Shown here: positions 1 through 10,059 of the stretch, piece after piece | How positions within the stretch are numbered: position 1 is the stretch's first letter | Layout of the letters: every line of letters starts with the position of its first letter | Source: Candidatus Rifleibacteriota bacterium | GTDB taxonomy: Bacteria; Muiribacteriota; Ozemobacteria; Ozemobacterales; Ozemobacteraceae | Assembly (NCBI GenBank): GCA_015233155.1 | Contig: JADFYG010000043.1 | Coordinates: 1 to 53,713, forward strand | Reading direction: 5' to 3' | DNA length: 53,713 nt | Program-made: the position numbers and the translations under genes | Notes under the pieces: generated by a model | Told to the model about the DNA's origin: nothing | The model's database searches: none | Seen by the model: the letters and a program-made list of their open reading frames with translations, nothing else

Positions 1-573
1 GCTCATATGGTTACTCCTTAGGATTCTAGCGGGTTTTATTGAGTGACCATTGTGCCAGTTTCCAAGGAAATTTGGTACCATTATTTTCACAATAATTTTA
101 AAAGTCACCTAATTTTGCAAGTCCCTCTCTATATATAAATAAAACAACATTCTTATAATATTTTGTTATGGCAAAACCCTTCACGGCCTTCACCTGCTTC
201 ACCGTGGTGTAAGCAACGCTGCCGTGGACACGATCTCCTGAATGACCTGATCGTAAATGTGAGTCGGCCGGTCCATCGATATCAGGCAAACACAGCCCGT
301 CTGGCGATGAGACCGCCCAATACAACCATAATACCGATCATCGATGACCGACCCGACCAAGGTGCCATTACAACACAGCCACCTCAGATAGCAGTCGGCC
401 GGGCCGGCCACTTACGTAGCTGTCACCATACGCTTAATGATGTGATTAGTCCGATACGTTTATGTTGTCTGTATGATTAGTTAATGGTGCCGACGTCATT
501 AGCTATGTGACAGTTGTCATTAGTTACGTCGGTCCAGGTTCGCTTATGTCAGTGCGACAGGGATCAATTAATA
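1..573. other. Non-coding stretch inside the integrated element
   Basis: I see no convincing gene here; the short open frames lack ribosome sites and recognisable protein character. It lies downstream of the integrase, so it is probably element DNA. It contains GC-rich palindromic patches around 262-285 and 390-412. Towards the integrase end there are four short direct repeats of the form (G/C)ATTAG(T/C), at about 444, 475, 497 and 518. The last two belong to 14-bp near-identical copies (495-508 and 516-529) spaced 21 bp apart. Purpose unknown. Confidence 0.5.
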
Positions 574-1830
574 TCAGTAACTTATCTGTGTTATCGCCTC
601 CATCAGTATCTGGGCGGAAAACCGCTTTCCATAACGTTCCATGGAGATTGAGCCCAGGCTATGCCCCATAATTTCAGCTATGACCGCCGGGTCTACCTTC
701 TTTTGCTTGAGTTCATCGCATGCAGAGTGCCGCAGACTATGGAAACTCAGTTTCTTATCATTTGAAATTCTTGATTTGAAACGACTCCACCATTGGATAA
801 TCTGATGCCCGTATCCATTCCGCCGATGTTTCCGCAAGTTCGGGAATAATCTTTCCGCCCCACGCACACGGAGTCCATCTGCATACGCCAGAAAGCCCTG
901 CGACAATATGAACGGGTGAATCGGAATAATGCGGATCGCACTTCGCGACTTCAGACTTCTATCTTTACCTTCCGACAGTTCAAAAACCCAGACGCCGTCT
1001 ACGCACTTCACATTATCTACCGCCATCTGCGAGCACTCTGATACCCGCATCGCTGAATATGCACAAATTATCGGAATCCAGAACCGCTCCGGCTGGATTT
1101 CCCGATAATGCCGCAATTCCTCAATGATAGTCCTGATCTCTGCATTCGAGTAACGTTTACGTTCCTCATCCGGACGAACACCATGCCTCCCCTTTGGCAG
1201 CAGCAGATTGTGCGCAGGGTTGTCCTTGATATATTCGTGTCTCTGGAGCCATCCGAACAGACCTGTCAGGGGCATCAGAATATGGTTTACTCTCGTTATA
1301 GACAAAGTCTGCGTGTGATTCATCTTCACCAATTCAAGCAGATTCGTATCTCTGGTTGCTTTTGCCTTTGTGCTATTCGGTGGCAACCTCTGAACCATAC
1401 TGCGATATTCCATCAACATCGCATGAGTAACGGCCTGGATAGGCATATCGCCCTTCAGATTCAGAAAGAGATTGAATGTAATCCGGTTCTCATTGGATGT
1501 CTTATCATTCCACTGTCTCGTTGAGAGCATTTCATCGGCGAATCTTTTATACATGGCCGACAACATTTGAGGCGCAGCCGATACTTTCAGCCTCTTGCGG
1601 AGTTTCAACCCAATACCAGGCATGATTACATCCAGCGCAATACCCGATGCCACTGATACGAAGATCTTCTCAAGCATCTGATTGAGATGCGCAGCTATAC
1701 CCTTGGCGTCTTCCATGCGCTTCGTATTCAGACTTCGCTTGAATTCAGACATGCCCAGTATGGATTGCAACTCAGGGGGTATTCTGCGCCGAAAATACAG
1801 TTTGGTGCCGACTTCCATGATATATTGCAT
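574..1830 (-). CDS. Tyrosine recombinase/integrase of a tRNA-Leu-integrated element
   Basis: This is a site-specific tyrosine recombinase of about 418 residues. The C-terminal catalytic domain shows the family signatures: an arginine in AMRVSE, the HSLRH box (H-x-x-R), the second histidine in IMGHSLG and the nucleophile tyrosine in MERYGKRF. The N-terminus (LYFRRRIPPEL, then a SLNT segment) resembles the arm-binding domain of phage and island integrases. I chose the ATG at 1830 because AGGTGG lies seven bases upstream; an open frame continues to 1932 but runs through the 12-bp repeat array. The gene points away from the 3' end of tRNA-Leu, the classic arrangement at one end of an integrated island or prophage, so the element should extend leftwards out of the window. 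No excisionase or cargo gene is visible in the 573 bases shown. Confidence 0.93.
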   Translation of the reverse strand: MQYIMEVGTKLYFRRRIPPELQSILGMSEFKRSLNTKRMEDAKGIAAHLNQMLEKIFVSVASGIALDVIMPGIGLKLRKRLKVSAAPQMLSAMYKRFADEMLSTRQWNDKTSNENRITFNLFLNLKGDMPIQAVTHAMLMEYRSMVQRLPPNSTKAKATRDTNLLELVKMNHTQTLSITRVNHILMPLTGLFGWLQRHEYIKDNPAHNLLLPKGRHGVRPDEERKRYSNAEIRTIIEELRHYREIQPERFWIPIICAYSAMRVSECSQMAVDNVKCVDGVWVFELSEGKDRSLKSRSAIRIIPIHPFILSQGFLAYADGLRVRGAERLFPNLRKHRRNGYGHQIIQWWSRFKSRISNDKKLSFHSLRHSACDELKQKKVDPAVIAEIMGHSLGSISMERYGKRFSAQILMEAITQISY

Positions 1831-1873
1831 CAGTATCCACCTACCGATGCTGATTCTGGAGATGTCTCCGCAT

Positions 1874-1933
1874 TTAGTACACGGATTAGCACACGAATTA
1901 ATACACAGTTTAGTCCACGAAACAGCACACAAA
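1874..1933. repeat. Five tandem 12-bp repeats between integrase and tRNA-Leu
   Basis: Five contiguous units begin at 1874, 1886, 1898, 1910 and 1922, with consensus TTAGTACACGAA. The first four are close matches; the fifth (ACAGCACACAAA) is degenerate. The array sits just upstream of the integrase gene and about 65 bp from the tRNA 3' end. By analogy with known att sites it may hold integrase arm-type binding sites, or an operator controlling the integrase; this is inference. Confidence 0.8.
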
Positions 1934-1940
1934 CCGCCAC

Positions 1941-1990
1941 AAAAAAAGATGAGCCCCGACAGGTAAGTGCCTGTGGAAGCTCATCTTTTA
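1941..1990 (-). terminator. Rho-independent terminator after tRNA-Leu
   Basis: Read on the minus strand, GATGAGC and GCTCATC (1979-1985 and 1948-1954) form an outer stem, an inner ACAGG/CCTGT stem lies within it, and a run of seven T follows. It starts 12 bases past the tRNA 3' end and probably ends the tRNA transcript before the integrase. The plus-strand reading also has a short T run, so it could act both ways. Confidence 0.75.
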
Positions 1991-1997
1991 CAAACGG

Positions 1998-2081
1998 TGC
2001 CGGAAGTCGGGGTCGAACCGACATGCCCGTGAAGGCGCAGGATTTTGAGTCCTGTGCGTCTGCCAATTCCGCCATTCCGGC
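1998..2081 (-). tRNA. tRNA-Leu, anticodon CAA
   Basis: The 84-base minus-strand sequence folds as a class II tRNA. The acceptor arms are GCCGGAA and TTCCGGC with an A discriminator. The anticodon stem is CAGGA/TCCTG with loop CTCAAAA, giving anticodon CAA. There is a long variable arm, and the T arm GTCGG/CCGAC encloses TTCGACC. The CCA end is not encoded. Its 3' end is the likely attachment site for the neighbouring integrase. Confidence 0.97.
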
Positions 2082-2089
2082 GACGGACA

Positions 2090-2118
2090 ATAATAGCACA
2101 GGGATATATAGTTGGCAA
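2090..2118 (-). promoter_or_regulatory. Sigma70-type promoter for tRNA-Leu
   Basis: On the minus strand TTGCCA (2113-2118) and TATTAT (2090-2095) are separated by 17 bp. Transcription would be expected to start only a couple of bases before the mature tRNA 5' end. Confidence 0.7.
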
Positions 2119-2178
2119 GATGTTGATGCAGGATTTAAAAGACTGCATGGAATTATCAGCGCACACTATACCTGTTTT

Positions 2179-4938
2179 TCAAATAACAGGTACATCCGAA
2201 CAAACGGGCTTATCTTCCCGGTTTAATTCTTCTTCGAGCGCATGACATGTTGCCGTGATGGCTTCTTCTACTGATTGAACACACTCCTCAATGACAGGCA
2301 GAACATCCTGACGGCAAGCTTTTTCCAATTCCTGACAGAGCCCTACAAGTTGTTCAGCCCCTATGATCTGGGCACTTCTTTTCAAGGAACGAACCGCTTG
2401 TTGAAATTCCCTGATGTCCTGATTTGCGAACGTACTTTTCAAGGCCTGCGTATGCTCGCTCGCCGTGAGAATAAACAAAGAAGCGACCTCATCAAAGGTG
2501 CCCATCTCCCTATACTGCGCGATCTTCTTGGCATACAGTATTTCAGGCTTCTCTTTCTGCGAAAAAAGATGGGGTACTTTTTCAGGGGTTTCCCGGAAAC
2601 GATGTGCAAGATGTTGCTGTAACAGTCTTTGCAAATCTTCCGGTTCGAATGGCTTGGTGATAATATCATCCATACCGGCATTCAGACACTGTTGGCGATC
2701 ATCTTCCATGACATTACCGGTCATGGCGAGGATAAGAGAACGACGAACAGTGCCTTCCAGACGTCGAATGGCACGGGTAGCGGCGAAACCATCCATCTCC
2801 GGCATCTGGCAATCCATTAATATAACATCGTAGGCAATCTTGTTTGCTATTTCAACAGCTTCGCGGCCATTCGAAGCAACATCCGTGCGAAGACCGAATT
2901 TTGCCAAATACTTGGTAGCGATTTTTTGATTTACCAGGTTGTCATCTACGACGAGTACCCGGCACATGGATTCCCGATTTTTTTCGAGAAGAGAGTATTT
3001 GGTAACGATACTTGGCATTACACTTTTTGAGGAGGCTTCAGCAAGCACCGCCGTAAGACAATCGGCCAGCTTACGCGTTTTGACCGGCTTGGTCAAATAG
3101 CCGCGAATTCCGACATCGCGCATCTCCTTAGTGCGCCCACGCTGAATATAAGAAGTAAGTAAAACCTTCGGGATATTGCACAAGGCAGGATCTTCCTGTA
3201 TTTTTGCCGACAACATCAAGCCATCCATTTCCGGCATACCAAAATCAAGAATTATCACATCGAATGATTTTCTCTCGATAATGCTCCGTTTAAGTGCTTC
3301 AAAAGCAGATTGAGCACTTTCAAAACATTCCGATTCCATTCCAAATCCTTTTAGCTGGTGGGTAAGTATCTGACGATTCGTTTCGTTGTCATCAACAATC
3401 ATCGCCCGCAGACCGGCTAATGTTACAGAGAGCGGTGATTCCATAGCTCTTGGAGCCACCCGACCAAAAGTTGCTGTAAACCAGAAAGTTGACCCCTTGC
3501 CAAATTCACTGCTAACACCTATGCTGCCACCCATCATTTCCGCCAGGCGCTTACTTATGGACAAACCAAGGCCGGTTCCTCCGAATTTTCGAGTAGTAGA
3601 AGCATCCGCCTGCGTGAAGGCCTGAAAAAGCCCCTTCTGAACATCTGGCTGAATGCCGATGCCGGTATCGATAATCTCGAATCGTATGATGGAATTATTC
3701 GTGGTTTCCTCCATGCAAGAAACCCGAATAATGACTTCCCCTTTTTCAGTAAACTTGACCGCGTTCCCGAGAAGATTTACCAAAATCTGGCGAAGACGAC
3801 CGGGATCACCCGCCACCCATTCCGGAACACCCGATAAAAAAAAACAATTCAGTTCAAGTCCCTTTCTGAAAGCTCGTTCAGCAAGAAGCTCCATTGCGGA
3901 TTCCACCGTAGTCCGCAATTCGAAATCAATGATCTCGAAAGACATTTTGCCAGCCTCGATTTTTGAAAAATCGAGAACATCATTGACAATTGTCAACAGA
4001 GCTTCACCGGAGCTCCGTATCGCCTCGACAAACTCACGCTGTTCCTGGGAAAGATCTGAATCAAGCAAAAGTCCGGACATACCAATGACTCCGCTCATCG
4101 GAGTACGAATCTCATGACTCATGTTAGCCAAAAACTGGCTTTTGGCTTGATTGGCTGCGTCGGCAACCACGGCAAGCTCATTCAGCCGTCCATTATTGAC
4201 CGCAATTGCCTCCAGCATCCTATTGATTTGATGGGCGAGTTGTGCCATTTCACCACCGCCCACAACTTCGATCCGGCGGGAAATGTTGCCAATTTCACCA
4301 ATATCACTCAACCCACGACTCAAATGTTGCAGACGCTGAAAAACCAACTTCTCCAGTAGCAAAAGTGCAAACAGAATGAAAAAGAAACACACAGCAATTA
4401 CCACACGAGAGTAACAGGCCATGGTTGCCAATGCCTGGCGATAGATTCGACGCGGCATATCGATGCGCAAAATATAAGCGGGACGATGGAAAATATCGGA
4501 TAAAAGAACATAACCATGGTTGGTATATTCATCGACCGATTGCAGTGATATAGAAGACGAAGCTGTCAGCAAATCACGAACTTTCTGAAAATCATCTGGA
4601 AGCGCAGAATCACTGTATGAACGCATCGTTAATGGGAACTTGACAACGTCTGAAATGTGCTGAATTTCGCTTGGTTCCAGATAACGGTCAAGCTGTCGGG
4701 TGTCATCTAATTTGCCATGGTCATGGGTGGAATGGGTACCGGAGATTTCTTCACGCAACACGTTTATTACGCGATCGATATCTTCATGAACCGATTCGGA
4801 TTCAAGATGAAGAAATCCTGAAAGGACTACATATTTTGAAGCCTGCTCGATGGAAAAAACGAGAATAATAACCATGGCCATGAAAAAGACCACAAGCTTG
4901 GTCCTTTCGCTGGTCAGAAAATGCAACCACTTTTTCAT
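2179..4938 (-). CDS. Hybrid sensor histidine kinase (HAMP, HisKA, HATPase, two REC, Hpt-like)
   Basis: A membrane hybrid kinase of about 919 residues. Two transmembrane segments (about 14-30 and 177-197) flank a CHASE4-like extracytoplasmic region. Then come HAMP (198-250), HisKA with the phospho-histidine in NMSHEIRTP (about residue 275) and an HATPase domain ([16 protein letters not shown]). Two receiver domains follow, with phospho-acceptor aspartates in [11 protein letters not shown] and [11 protein letters not shown], and then a C-terminal Hpt-like bundle. In the Hpt motif the expected histidine is arginine (AVRSLKRSA), encoded by CGT, so the terminal phosphotransfer step looks lost. I prefer the ATG at 4938; an upstream TTG at 4974 keeps the frame open. 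It stands alone on the minus strand, divergent from the HEAT/TPR gene, and its target is not evident. Confidence 0.93.
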   Translation of the reverse strand: MKKWLHFLTSERTKLVVFFMAMVIILVFSIEQASKYVVLSGFLHLESESVHEDIDRVINVLREEISGTHSTHDHGKLDDTRQLDRYLEPSEIQHISDVVKFPLTMRSYSDSALPDDFQKVRDLLTASSSISLQSVDEYTNHGYVLLSDIFHRPAYILRIDMPRRIYRQALATMACYSRVVIAVCFFFILFALLLLEKLVFQRLQHLSRGLSDIGEIGNISRRIEVVGGGEMAQLAHQINRMLEAIAVNNGRLNELAVVADAANQAKSQFLANMSHEIRTPMSGVIGMSGLLLDSDLSQEQREFVEAIRSSGEALLTIVNDVLDFSKIEAGKMSFEIIDFELRTTVESAMELLAERAFRKGLELNCFFLSGVPEWVAGDPGRLRQILVNLLGNAVKFTEKGEVIIRVSCMEETTNNSIIRFEIIDTGIGIQPDVQKGLFQAFTQADASTTRKFGGTGLGLSISKRLAEMMGGSIGVSSEFGKGSTFWFTATFGRVAPRAMESPLSVTLAGLRAMIVDDNETNRQILTHQLKGFGMESECFESAQSAFEALKRSIIERKSFDVIILDFGMPEMDGLMLSAKIQEDPALCNIPKVLLTSYIQRGRTKEMRDVGIRGYLTKPVKTRKLADCLTAVLAEASSKSVMPSIVTKYSLLEKNRESMCRVLVVDDNLVNQKIATKYLAKFGLRTDVASNGREAVEIANKIAYDVILMDCQMPEMDGFAATRAIRRLEGTVRRSLILAMTGNVMEDDRQQCLNAGMDDIITKPFEPEDLQRLLQQHLAHRFRETPEKVPHLFSQKEKPEILYAKKIAQYREMGTFDEVASLFILTASEHTQALKSTFANQDIREFQQAVRSLKRSAQIIGAEQLVGLCQELEKACRQDVLPVIEECVQSVEEAITATCHALEEELNREDKPVCSDVPVI

Positions 4939-5418
4939 ATTGGTACCATCTCGATCAGACTCCAGGGAACACAAAATGCAGGGCCTAAAAGACAGCTTGA
5001 ATAGAGAAAATAAAATACGTGATCATTTTGGATTACACAAACAACGCGGCCAAAAAAAGACAACAGGGTATTGTACATGAATAATAATATCAGTTTTGCA
5101 TCTATAAACCCAGAAAAATTTCGCTGATGTCGTCTACTTGAAGAAGTCTGCCGGCATCAACGAAATTCACAGTTCATAGAGTTTTCTTTATCTGCTTTTT
5201 CCAGACAAACAGAATCTATTCAGCACGTATTACATATCTTGTGTCGTAATGCTGATTTTGATATCGTATTAATATAACCATAAGACATTATAAATGCTTT
5301 TTGCCTTATATCTCATGACTTTTATCTGAATATCCCCCCCAATGTATACTTTTTGGCTAGTTTTCAAAAAATACAGAAACCGCCAGCATCCAAATGAAAG
5401 TCAAGGAGATGAAACACG
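4939..5418. other. AT-rich divergent intergenic region
   Basis: This gap separates the minus-strand kinase from the plus-strand HEAT/TPR gene and should hold both promoters. A TATACT box at 5345-5350 could serve the rightward gene, but no good -35 is visible. On the minus strand TTGTGT and TATTTT about 17 bp apart (near 5008-5036) are a weak candidate for the kinase. A seven-C run is at 5334-5340. I see no gene or RNA. Confidence 0.4.
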
Positions 5419-7719
5419 GTGGCTTTTGATAACACTCATTTGAGACAACGCGGCATAGAACTGCTGAAGCCCTGCATGCGTCGCTTGACCGGCTTTCTTG
5501 CCAACCAGGACGCAAGTCTGCGTGAAGAAGCAGCGACATCGCTCGGTCGCATTGGCGACCCTGAAGCTGTCAAACCGCTGATCGAAGCTCTCAAACGCGA
5601 AAAACAAGATGAGCAGATGCCCCTGGCGCTGGCGGAAATCGGGGAAACAACCGCTATTATTCCTCTCCTGGAAGCTTTCGGACAAGCTGATCGCGAGACC
5701 CGCCCCAATATTGCGACAGCACTCGGATCCTTTCCAGATCCGAGAACGACTGCAACCCTGGTGCAAGGACTCGCAGACCCGGATCCCAATGTACGCTTTG
5801 CATGTATTTCTTCGCTCGGTCGCATAAAGGATCCAGCCTCAATTTCTCCACTACTTGGAAGCCTGAGCGAGGCTAACGAGTGGATTTTTCTGGCCGTGGT
5901 TGATGCTCTTGCCCGTATAGGAGACCACCGGGCATCATCGCCGATCACAGCCTTCTATTTAAAAGAGCCGAACGAGCGCAAACGAGCATCGCTCATAACA
6001 GCCCTCGGATTTCTGAGAGATTTGACGACAATTACGGTTCTAACGCGTGCCCTGCGTGATCCGGACGACCGTGTTAAGGCGAACGCAATTGAGAGCATCC
6101 TGCGACTGCGATTGCCGCGCGACAAGGCTCTGGGATTACTGCAGCCTTTCATCAAGCATCCGGATAATCGCGTACGAGGTAATGCGATGATCGGCATTGC
6201 AGAGCTGAAAGGTCCAGATCTAATGCCTGTTTTAGAATCAATGTCAGAGGACCCTGACAAATGGGTTCGAGCTACCTTAGGGTATGTGCTGTCTGTCATT
6301 GCCCATCCCAAGGCTCTTTCCATGATCCTGGATCTGCTTAAAGACGGAGACGGAGACGTCCGCAAGAATGCGGCGCGCGCGCTGTCCGGAAGAGCTCGCG
6401 ATGAACATACGGACCTTCTGCTATCCTTATTGAAAGACCCGACACCTTTCGTACGCCAGCAGGCCGTCTCGACCCTTGGTCGCATTCGTTCGCGTCCGTC
6501 AGTCCCCATACTATCGCGACTGTTCGGCCTCGAGCGTAATTTTCGCATACGTTCGGCGGTTGTTACCGCACTTGGAGTCATCGGTGACACTGCTGCCATG
6601 CCCCTGATCGAAATCGCGCTCCGGGACAAGGACTCACGCGTTCGCGCCAACGCGGTTGAAGCGGTCGAGCAGATAATGGGGGAGGCCTGCAGTCCTCATG
6701 TAAAGCCCCTTCTCGGAGATCCGGATAATCGCACACGCGCGAACGCGGCAAAGGCCATGTTCCGTATCGGCGACGTTGCCGTCACTTCTCGCCTGGAAGT
6801 CATGCTTCGCGATGGCGATGGAGCAACTCGGCTATCAGCAATCTACGCTGTGGGACAAATCGGACTGGCATTGCGGGAAATCGAGCGTTCACCTATCCCG
6901 ACTCCTCTGAAGACTTCCCTTGATGCCATAGCCCCGATACCAAAAAACGTTGAATCAACTGCTATTTCCTCTCCCGATACAAGCGATAATGCTCCAAAAA
7001 CGGCTATCGCACAAGAATTGCCGACAGGTCGCGAAACCCTGCGTGAAATATTCTTAGAGCATGCCAAAGAAGGCCGGTACAAGCAGGCCATCGATACAGT
7101 CAATATCTTTCTGCAAAGATTTCCACACGATCTTAAAGGCGTCTTTTTCTCGGCCAATCTTCATTTTCAACTCAGTCGTTTCGAAGAAGCCGTGATTCTA
7201 TATAAGCAGGCAATAGAGCTCGATCCGTTCCATGTTCAAGCCCTGGGGAATCTCGGCATAGCCTGCTATCGACTAGGCCGCTCACAGGAAGCCGTTCATT
7301 ATTTCCAGCAGGCACTCAAGATTCAACCCGATCTCTCTACACTGCGCTTCAATCTGGCAAATCTGCTCTTAAAAGAAAATCATCTCGAAGAGGCTATTCA
7401 CCATTACGAAGAGGGTAAACGCTTTGGAAAACCTCCGGCTCGCGTGCTGGCGAACCTTGGTTTCGCATATCAAAAAACGGGCCAGTATGAAAAAGCCATT
7501 CTGGAGTATGAAGCTTCCGTCGAAGCTGATCCGCGCGACCCCGGAACCTTCTATAACTGGGGGCTCATTCTGTTTCGTCAGGGGCATAAGGATGAAGCCA
7601 CCCAAGTACTTCAGAAAGCATTACAGAAAGTGCCAACCGGCTCCGCAGGCATCAAATCGATTCGCGATCTCCTGGAACGCATACGAGGAGAATCCGGAAA
7701 ACCTCTCACGGAAAGCTGA
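5419..7719 (+). CDS. HEAT-repeat plus TPR scaffold protein
   Basis: A 766-residue soluble repeat protein. Residues 1 to about 480 are consecutive HEAT repeats of roughly 31 residues, each carrying a variant of ALGxIxDxxAxxxL and RxxAxxAL. A low-complexity linker (about 490-540) leads into four or five TPR units, for example the AIELDPFHVQALGNLG stretch and its repeats. There is no signal peptide, membrane segment or catalytic motif, so it is probably a scaffold for protein-protein contacts. The GTG start at 5419 follows AAGGAGAT with good spacing. A CHASE-PAS kinase starts 54 bp downstream, followed by a response regulator/phosphatase, so it may assemble with that signalling set; that is inference from position only. 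Confidence 0.9.
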   Translation: MAFDNTHLRQRGIELLKPCMRRLTGFLANQDASLREEAATSLGRIGDPEAVKPLIEALKREKQDEQMPLALAEIGETTAIIPLLEAFGQADRETRPNIATALGSFPDPRTTATLVQGLADPDPNVRFACISSLGRIKDPASISPLLGSLSEANEWIFLAVVDALARIGDHRASSPITAFYLKEPNERKRASLITALGFLRDLTTITVLTRALRDPDDRVKANAIESILRLRLPRDKALGLLQPFIKHPDNRVRGNAMIGIAELKGPDLMPVLESMSEDPDKWVRATLGYVLSVIAHPKALSMILDLLKDGDGDVRKNAARALSGRARDEHTDLLLSLLKDPTPFVRQQAVSTLGRIRSRPSVPILSRLFGLERNFRIRSAVVTALGVIGDTAAMPLIEIALRDKDSRVRANAVEAVEQIMGEACSPHVKPLLGDPDNRTRANAAKAMFRIGDVAVTSRLEVMLRDGDGATRLSAIYAVGQIGLALREIERSPIPTPLKTSLDAIAPIPKNVESTAISSPDTSDNAPKTAIAQELPTGRETLREIFLEHAKEGRYKQAIDTVNIFLQRFPHDLKGVFFSANLHFQLSRFEEAVILYKQAIELDPFHVQALGNLGIACYRLGRSQEAVHYFQQALKIQPDLSTLRFNLANLLLKENHLEEAIHHYEEGKRFGKPPARVLANLGFAYQKTGQYEKAILEYEASVEADPRDPGTFYNWGLILFRQGHKDEATQVLQKALQKVPTGSAGIKSIRDLLERIRGESGKPLTES

Positions 7720-7737
7720 ATTTGAATCGGCACATGA

Positions 7738-7767
7738 TTGTTGAAAATTCGATAAGCGTGTTACAAT
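7738..7767 (+). promoter_or_regulatory. Candidate promoter giving a leaderless kinase mRNA
   Basis: TTGTTG (7738-7743) and TACAAT (7762-7767) lie 18 bp apart. The start expected 6-7 bases after the -10 falls on the ATG at 7774, and that gene has no ribosome-binding sequence, consistent with a leaderless transcript. Confidence 0.5.
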
Positions 7768-7773
7768 CGCTGT

Positions 7774-10059
7774 ATGGCTATTGTTTCGCGGTCTTCTCTG
7801 CGAGCCTTTCTGGGACGTTTTGGCTGGGATACGACAGCCATATTGATCGTTCTTCTGGCCATTACGTTAGTTCTCTGGTATCTCGCCAGCGAAAGCCTGA
7901 ACAAAGAATTTCAGAATGCATTTAGAATGCAGGTTCAGGATGCTGATGGCGTGCTGCAGCAGGGTATGCAAAACTATATCGAAACTGTTCGAACTTCCGC
8001 CGGATTGTTCATTGCGAGCGAAGATGTTTCACGCAAGGAATGGCACCTGTTCATCGAAAGCGTAGATCTTCCCCACAACTATCCGGGAATTTCCCGCATG
8101 GGATTCATTCGGGCAGTCTCGAATTCAGAACGAACCGCTTTTATAGAACGCGTTCGCACTGAACTTAGGAGCATTTCCAGTGGCACACCGTTTTTCGACA
8201 TTCGCCCCGTCGGTAACCGAGACAAATATATGGTCGTCGAATATTGCGAGCCTCAGAAATCGGGAGATGTTGAAATCGGGCGAGACATTTCTGTAGAACC
8301 AACCTGGAACGAGGTAACGGATCTCGCACGCGATTCGGGATGCGTAGCCCTCACAAACCCATTGAATCATCCGTCTTCAGTCAATGATACTGAAATTGCG
8401 ATTCTCGTTCCTCTCTACAGATATGGATCGATTTGCACGACTACCGAGCAACGCCGGGCGGCATTCCTGGGGTTTACCTTTGCCGTAGTTCACATGGGCC
8501 AAATAATAGGCCACCTTATCGAACGCATAGCTTCAGAGCCCTTCGAGCTGGAAATATATTCTATGCCAGAAGGTCGCTCCGCCACTGATTCTTGTCTGAC
8601 GATAGGCAATGAGTCAACGGCTTCCCATCTGCTCTACGACCTTAATTACGATCAGCATCCCGGGCCCCATGCCACTGATGCAAAATTTCATTCCGACATG
8701 ATCAACCGCGAGGCCATAGAAATAGCAAATCGCCGCTGGCAATGCTATTTTGCTCTCCGCCCTGATTTCCACGGACGCCTTCCGACAAATCTGCCGCTGA
8801 TTATTTTATCTAAAGGGCTGTTAATGGCAATTATTCTTCTCTTCCTGGGTCTGGGCCTGGCAAATGCGCGCAGTCGTGTAATCGATCTTTCCAGTGATCT
8901 GCAAACCAGTGAAGCCCAAAATCGGGCCGTGGTAGACCATCTCGTCGAAGGCATTCTGGTTATCGATAAAAACGGGATCCTTGTCTCTTCCAATCCTGCC
9001 GCAAAACGTCTTTTCGGAGGAACCCTGGAAGGCCGTTCAATCTTCAACCTGGTGACAGGTTTTTCACCATTAATGATAGATGGGCTCGTCGGAACAAGCG
9101 TCGAAAGCAGTGAAGCAATCGGGAATCGGCTCGACGGTTCCTCATTCCCGCTTGAAGCATCATTGGGCGAAGTAAACATGCCTGACAAACGCATGTTCAC
9201 AGCCATAGTCCGCGATATAACAGAGCGAAAGCGATTCGAGAAAGACTTACTTGACGCCAAGGAGGCGGCCGAGGCTTCCAATCGCACAAAGAGCCGCTTC
9301 CTTGCCAACATAAGCCATGAACTGCGCACTCCGCTTAATTCCATTATCGGGTTTTCGAATCTGCTTGTAAAAAATAAAGACGGGCGACTTGCGGCAAAGG
9401 ATTTAACCTACATTGAGCGTATTAACGAGAATGGACACCACCTGCTCTCGATCATCAGTGAGATCCTGGATTTGTCAAAAATAGAGGCCGGCAAATTGCA
9501 AATCATCCCGGAACCGATCGATCTCACGAAAGTAATTGGAGAAACCGTGGAGCTGATGCTCCCACAACTCCACGAAAAAGGGTTGGAACTGATCACAGAT
9601 CTACCCGCCAGTGTTAAACCACTTTCGACAGATCGCCTTCGCTTTAAGCAGGTTTTGTTGAACCTGTTGGGTAATGCAATAAAGTTTACAGAGCGAGGAA
9701 GTCTGACGATAAGGCTTTCCATTGACCCAGGCACGTCGCTCCCGCTTTCAGTAAGTTTTATCGATACTGGCATAGGCATTCCATCCGACAAACTGGAACT
9801 CATCTTCGAGGCGTTTCAGCAGGTTGACACAGCTGCTACGCGGAATTTTGAAGGAACAGGTCTTGGATTGACAATTACACGATCCATGCTATGGCTTATG
9901 GGATATTCCATTGATGTAAAAAGCATAGAAGGACAGGGCTCAACATTCACTGTGATATTTACCAAAAGTATTTCCGCCGGAAATGTTGCGCCATCCGCTA
10001 TAACCAAAGCCACTGCACTCGCTGATGACAAATCACCCTCAAAATTGGAGATTACATGA
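7774..10059 (+). CDS. CHASE-PAS sensor histidine kinase
   Basis: A 761-residue membrane sensor kinase. TM1 is at about 17-37. A CHASE-type extracytoplasmic ligand-binding domain spans about 70-250 (PGISRMGFI is typical), and TM2 is at about 342-362. A PAS domain (378-485) ends in the usual DITERKRFE linker. HisKA has the phospho-histidine in NISHELRTP (about residue 516), and the HATPase domain shows NLLGNAIKFTE, DTGIGI and GTGLGLTI. There is no receiver domain; its partner is probably the response regulator that overlaps its stop codon by four bases (ATGA). No Shine-Dalgarno sequence precedes the ATG, fitting the promoter just upstream. Confidence 0.93.
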   Translation: MAIVSRSSLRAFLGRFGWDTTAILIVLLAITLVLWYLASESLNKEFQNAFRMQVQDADGVLQQGMQNYIETVRTSAGLFIASEDVSRKEWHLFIESVDLPHNYPGISRMGFIRAVSNSERTAFIERVRTELRSISSGTPFFDIRPVGNRDKYMVVEYCEPQKSGDVEIGRDISVEPTWNEVTDLARDSGCVALTNPLNHPSSVNDTEIAILVPLYRYGSICTTTEQRRAAFLGFTFAVVHMGQIIGHLIERIASEPFELEIYSMPEGRSATDSCLTIGNESTASHLLYDLNYDQHPGPHATDAKFHSDMINREAIEIANRRWQCYFALRPDFHGRLPTNLPLIILSKGLLMAIILLFLGLGLANARSRVIDLSSDLQTSEAQNRAVVDHLVEGILVIDKNGILVSSNPAAKRLFGGTLEGRSIFNLVTGFSPLMIDGLVGTSVESSEAIGNRLDGSSFPLEASLGEVNMPDKRMFTAIVRDITERKRFEKDLLDAKEAAEASNRTKSRFLANISHELRTPLNSIIGFSNLLVKNKDGRLAAKDLTYIERINENGHHLLSIISEILDLSKIEAGKLQIIPEPIDLTKVIGETVELMLPQLHEKGLELITDLPASVKPLSTDRLRFKQVLLNLLGNAIKFTERGSLTIRLSIDPGTSLPLSVSFIDTGIGIPSDKLELIFEAFQQVDTAATRNFEGTGLGLTITRSMLWLMGYSIDVKSIEGQGSTFTVIFTKSISAGNVAPSAITKATALADDKSPSKLEIT

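Noticed and set aside
163..480. Open frame of 105 codons in the left edge region
   Set aside because: No ribosome site, unusual composition and overlapping frames on the other strand; it does not look like protein.
1687..2226. Plus-strand frame running through integrase 5' end, repeat array and tRNA
   Set aside because: It crosses the tRNA gene and is antisense to the integrase, so it is a chance frame.
5955..6650. Long antisense frame of 231 codons under the HEAT repeats
   Set aside because: Regular codon use in repeat genes often opens the opposite strand; no ribosome site or protein motif is present.
8745..9344. Antisense frame of 199 codons within the CHASE-PAS kinase
   Set aside because: Basic, serine-rich shadow of the kinase codons, with no support.
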